Part shown: piece by piece, positions 5,041 through 7,662 of the stretch
Layout of the letters: each line of letters begins with the position of its first letter
Position numbering within the stretch: position 1 is the first letter of the stretch
NCBI GenBank assembly: GCA_013814015.1
Contig: JACCQS010000400.1
Location: forward strand, 1 to 7,662
DNA: 7,662 bases
Direction: 5' to 3'
Origin: Geodermatophilaceae bacterium
Lineage (GTDB): Bacteria; Actinomycetota; Actinomycetes; Mycobacteriales; Geodermatophilaceae
Made by a program: the position numbers and the translations under genes
The notes under the pieces: generated by a model
The model's input: the letters and a program-made list of their open reading frames with translations, nothing else
Database searches by the model: none
What the model was told of the DNA's origin: nothing

Positions 5041-6309
5041 TCAGCGGCTGTCGGCTTCAGCAAGGACGCCGCCCGGCGTGAGCGGCTCGTCCCGGAGCCG
5101 ACGGAATCGGTCGCCCATCGACGTCCCACTCGGCCGCGCATCCAGCCAGGACGAGAGCAGGCGATGACCCTCGACGTAGGTCGAGGTGTAGGCCCGCCAC
5201 AGCGGATCAGTCAAGAAGCGCAGCGACTGTTGTGCTCGCTCCGGTGGGACAAGAGCCCAACGCTGCAGGTAGTCCAGCACCTCGTCCTGCCCACGACCCC
5301 TGTCGTGCAGCAGGATTGCCGCATCCTGACGAACGTCGTTGAGCGGAGCGACGGCCGTGGCCACCCGTTGGGCGAGCTCACCGTCGGCGGACAGCCCCAG
5401 ATCCCGCAGGATCTCCTCGGTCCATGCTCCCCAGCTCTCACCGACAGTCACCTTGATACCCAGATCGGCAAGCCCCTCGGCCATCAGGCACTCCGGGGTG
5501 TTCACCAGGAAGATCGTGTGTTCGAGGTGCCGATCCATGGTCACAAGCCTCACCTCCTTGCGGCAGTGCTCGGTGTGATGCCCGGGATAGGACTCGTGGG
5601 CGACCAGATGCGGCAACTGGGTGAGCCGGTGCGGCAGATCGGCGTTGATCGCGACGTCGGAGTGGCTCTCGCCGCGGTAGTAGTTGAACCCGGACCAGGG
5701 CTTGTCGGTCACGATTTGGTAGCTGACCGTCTCGTTGGGCGGCAATTCGTACTCGGCTCTCACGTGGTCGCGCAGTCGACTGGACAGCGCGTGGACGACC
5801 TCGTGAAGCCGGTCCGGCGGGCATTCATCAGTCCGTCGGTAGGCGGCGTATCTCTGTGCGAGGGTTCCGCTCCCCGGGAGTAGCGCGTCCAGCTCGGAGT
5901 GTGCTGCGGTATAACGGCTTTCACTGCCCAGCTCAATCTGCACGTCGAAGTAGGCGGCCACCTCTTCGACGAAGCCGACAGGCTCAGCGGACATCACTCG
6001 AGCGCTGCAATGCAGGCCGATGAGCTGTGCCCGTAGAAAGGCCACCCGCTCTGGGGCCAGGCCGCTCGAGTCAAGTTCGGCCAGGAGTTCTTCGGCCCGG
6101 ACCCGAAGTTCGACCGGACGGGGGGCCGGTTCGTTCTCGACCTCGGCACGCAGCGCCGGGTCGCCGGTGTACGCGTCGACGAAGCCGGGCTCGAGGCGGT
6201 CGAAACGCAGCCCGAGAAGGAGGTACTCGGTAATCACGTCCACGGACAGAGAGTCTGCCTCAGTCGTCGCCGGCGACTCAGGCGCCGAAGCGTCGATGGC
6301 GTGCCGCAT
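5041..6309 (-). CDS. DUF885-type putative zinc metallopeptidase
   Basis: With the ATG at 6309 this protein has 422 residues. The diagnostic motif is HESYPGHH at residues 238-245, followed 33 residues later by MAEGLADLG with E278. This is the H-E-x-x-x-G-H plus downstream Glu pattern of DUF885 proteins, which are thought to be zincin-like. H238, H244 and E278 are the likely metal ligands, with E239 the likely general base. Upstream, FNYYRGESHSDVAIN is also typical. No signal peptide or membrane helix is seen, so it is predicted to be cytosolic. The substrate is unknown. The start is uncertain: ATG 6309 overlaps the prenyl synthase gene by 32 bp, ATG 6363 would overlap by 86 bp, and GTG 6243 would avoid overlap. 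None has a strong ribosome site, which suggests translational coupling. The long opposite-strand reading frame here is a codon-bias shadow. Confidence 0.82.
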   Translation of the reverse strand: MRHAIDASAPESPATTEADSLSVDVITEYLLLGLRFDRLEPGFVDAYTGDPALRAEVENEPAPRPVELRVRAEELLAELDSSGLAPERVAFLRAQLIGLHCSARVMSAEPVGFVEEVAAYFDVQIELGSESRYTAAHSELDALLPGSGTLAQRYAAYRRTDECPPDRLHEVVHALSSRLRDHVRAEYELPPNETVSYQIVTDKPWSGFNYYRGESHSDVAINADLPHRLTQLPHLVAHESYPGHHTEHCRKEVRLVTMDRHLEHTIFLVNTPECLMAEGLADLGIKVTVGESWGAWTEEILRDLGLSADGELAQRVATAVAPLNDVRQDAAILLHDRGRGQDEVLDYLQRWALVPPERAQQSLRFLTDPLWRAYTSTYVEGHRLLSSWLDARPSGTSMGDRFRRLRDEPLTPGGVLAEADSR

Positions 6310-7045
6310 AGTCGCGCAGCGCCCGGAGGAAGTCCGTACGGCGGAAGTCGGGCCAGTTGACATCGCAGAAGTAGAACTCCGAGTGAGCCGTCTGCCAGAG
6401 CAGGAATCCGGACAGCCGCTGCTCGCCGCTGGTCCGGATCACCAGGTCGGGGTCAGGTTGGCCTCGCGTGTAGAGGTGCTCGGCGATGTGCTCGACGTCG
6501 AGTACGTCGATGAGCTCGTCCAACGTCCTGCCGGCGGCTGAGTGTTGCGCCAACAGGGAGCGCACCGCATCGGCGATCTCTCGGCGACCGCTGTAACCGA
6601 CGGCCAGATCCACGGCCGCACCGGGCCGGCCGACGGTCGCCTCGTGCGCGGTCTTCAACGCCTCGACCGTGCTGTCGGGCAAGAGTTCCAACGCGCCGAC
6701 GGCCCGTAGCTGCCATCGCCGAGTGGGTCCGGACAGGTCCGCGGCGAGGTCTTCGATGATCTGCAGCAGCGGCGTCAGCTCCGGCTCCGGCCGGTTCAGG
6801 TTGTCGGTGGACAACAGGAACACCGTCACGTGGTCGATCCGGGCTTCGTCGCACCAGCCGAGGAAGTCGACGATTTTGCCCGCGCCGCGGCGATGACCGT
6901 CGTTGACATCACCCAGTCCGATGGATCGGGCCCATCGTCGATTGCCATCGACCATGACACCGACGTGCCGGGGCAGTTGGGCGCCCGAGAGTTGATGCTG
7001 CAGTCGTCGCTCGTACAGCCGGTACGGCAGATCGGCCCAACCCAT
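6278..7045 (-). CDS. Short-chain Z-isoprenyl diphosphate synthase (UppS family, Rv1086-like)
   Basis: This enzyme of the cis-prenyltransferase family condenses isopentenyl diphosphate with an allylic diphosphate. It has 255 residues from the ATG at 7045. MVDGNRRWAR (31-40) carries the catalytic Asp, D33. LLSTDNLNRP (77-86), GYSGRREI (150-157), and PDLVIRTSGEQRLSGF (199-214) with WQTAHSEFYF after it are the other conserved blocks. The sequence closely resembles M. tuberculosis Rv1086, the Z-farnesyl diphosphate synthase that feeds decaprenyl phosphate synthesis. L77 sits where, as I recall, long-chain UppS has a small Ala and Rv1086 has a blocking Leu, predicting a short product. ATG 7045 matches the family N-terminus; the frame stays open to 7159, but that would run into the divergent gene. 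It is the first gene of a minus-strand operon and divergent from the HlyIII-like gene, as in mycobacteria. Confidence 0.92.
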   Translation of the reverse strand: MGWADLPYRLYERRLQHQLSGAQLPRHVGVMVDGNRRWARSIGLGDVNDGHRRGAGKIVDFLGWCDEARIDHVTVFLLSTDNLNRPEPELTPLLQIIEDLAADLSGPTRRWQLRAVGALELLPDSTVEALKTAHEATVGRPGAAVDLAVGYSGRREIADAVRSLLAQHSAAGRTLDELIDVLDVEHIAEHLYTRGQPDPDLVIRTSGEQRLSGFLLWQTAHSEFYFCDVNWPDFRRTDFLRALRDYAARHRRFGA

Positions 7046-7127
7046 GATTCCGCAGGGTACGACGCTGCGCTTGGGTTCGGTGTCGGCGCCTTGGCAGAGA
7101 AACCTACGCTCACGTAACCTGGGATCG
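7046..7127. promoter_or_regulatory. Divergent promoter region between the prenyl synthase and HlyIII-like genes
   Basis: These 82 bases must contain both start signals. For the plus-strand gene, TAACCT (7115-7120) fits a TANNNT -10 box and ends seven bases before the ATG at 7128, with TTGGCA (7091-7096) 18 bases further up. This would give a leaderless or almost leaderless transcript. On the minus strand TACCCT ends eight bases before the ATG at 7045, also TANNNT-like, but has no good -35. Neither gene has a strong ribosome site, which is consistent with leaderless starts. These boxes are short, so confidence is low. Confidence 0.35.
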
Positions 7128-7662
7128 ATGGCTAGTGAGCTTGCGTCCAGCGTTTCCACCCCGCTGGACTTCGGCGATACCGACTACGACTCGCCAGACA
7201 TCCGTCCACGGCTGCGTGGCTGGTTGCACCAGGGAGCCTTCTTCACCTCGCTCGCCACGGGAGCCGTCCTCATCCCGCTGGGGTGGGCGCAGAGCCCCTC
7301 TGTTGGTCTGGCGGTGACGATCTACTGCTTCACCGTCTCGGCGATGTTCGGCGTCAGTGCCGCCTACCACCGCCGCGCGTGGTCGCCTCGCGGCTGGAAG
7401 ATCATGAAGTTGCTCGATCATTCGACGATCTTCTTGTTCATCGCAGGTAGTTACACCCCGTTCAGCGTCATGGCACTCGAGGGCACCTTTTTGTGGGTCA
7501 TCCTGGGCATCGTCTGGGGCGGCGGGCTGGCCGGTATCGCGCTCAAGACTTCCTGGCCGACGGCTCCGCGCTGGGTCGGGGTGCCGATCTACCTCGCGCT
7601 CGGCTGGGTCGCGGTGCTGTTCTTCCCGGCCATCCTGACCAACCTCGGAGTGACCACCCTCG
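7128..7662 (+). CDS. HlyIII/PAQR-family membrane protein, 3'-truncated by window end
   Basis: Read directly from the ATG at 7128, the frame stays open to the window end, giving 178 residues of a protein usually about 230-250 long here. It is a multi-pass inner-membrane protein of the hemolysin III (TrhA-like)/PAQR family. Conserved features are WLHQGAFF at 32-39, the S-x3-H motif SAAYH at 77-81 and DHSTIFLFIAGSYTPF at 97-112. S77, H81 and D97 belong to the presumed metal site of PAQR proteins; the final His pair would lie beyond the window. Hydrophobic helices are visible near 38-54, 60-78, 98-116, 121-139 and 150-168. An extra hydrophilic N-terminus of about 30 residues (DFGDTDYDSPD) precedes the first helix. 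M. tuberculosis has a homologue, Rv1085c, divergent from Rv1086 in the same way. Despite the family name, a role in haemolysis is not implied; membrane homeostasis is more likely. Confidence 0.9.
   Translation, partial: MASELASSVSTPLDFGDTDYDSPDIRPRLRGWLHQGAFFTSLATGAVLIPLGWAQSPSVGLAVTIYCFTVSAMFGVSAAYHRRAWSPRGWKIMKLLDHSTIFLFIAGSYTPFSVMALEGTFLWVILGIVWGGGLAGIALKTSWPTAPRWVGVPIYLALGWVAVLFFPAILTNLGVTTL

Noticed and set aside
4999..5883. Long plus-strand open frame of 294 codons opposite the DUF885 gene.
   Set aside because: No recognisable domain. It mirrors the minus-strand gene, which carries the HESYPGHH motif and operon context, and is typical of high-GC antisense openness.
1..7662. tRNA, rRNA, CRISPR array, insertion sequence or phage genes.
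   Set aside because: No cloverleaf, regularly spaced direct repeats, DDE/tyrosine/serine recombinase or structural phage motif was seen on either strand.

Overview
This window is high-GC, densely packed bacterial chromosome and almost certainly comes from an actinomycete (Actinomycetota). The proteins resemble mycobacterial and related actinobacterial families: class II fumarase, the PIN-PhoH fusion PhoH2, a short-chain Z-prenyl diphosphate synthase and an HlyIII-like membrane protein. From memory, the same genes lie in the same relative order and orientation in Mycobacterium tuberculosis (Rv1085c, Rv1086, Rv1095, Rv1098c). A genus cannot be named from the sequence alone.

Layout, left to right. 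(1) 1-1077, plus strand: the C-terminal three quarters of fumarase, followed directly by a GC hairpin. (2) 1107-2282: a self-contained unit with a 311-residue protein (AbiEi-like N-terminal region plus DUF559/Vsr-like nuclease fold) bracketed by two 68-bp palindromic elements. Each element carries four TGCACC-type half-sites at identical offsets. This is the most unusual part of the window. (3) 2321-3285, minus strand: a cupin gene followed by a MarR-family repressor gene. They read from one promoter overlaid by two 19-bp inverted repeats, which looks like an autoregulated cassette. (4) 3286-4581, minus: phoH2, then about 200 bp with no convincing gene. (5) 4782-7045, minus: an apparent operon of the Z-prenyl synthase, a DUF885-type putative zinc metallopeptidase overlapping it, and a small two-helix membrane protein 22 bp downstream. 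(6) 7128-7662, plus: the start of an HlyIII/PAQR membrane protein, divergent from the prenyl synthase and cut by the window end.

Functionally, fumarase, PhoH2, the prenyl synthase and the HlyIII protein are conserved backbone genes serving the TCA cycle, RNA metabolism and the envelope. The nuclease unit and the MarR/cupin cassette lie between fum and phoH2 and look like accessory insertions. The best candidate for an undescribed system is the nuclease gene with its paired palindromes. The sequence shows conserved half-site geometry on both sides of a solitary nuclease-like gene; mobility or self-recognition is inference.
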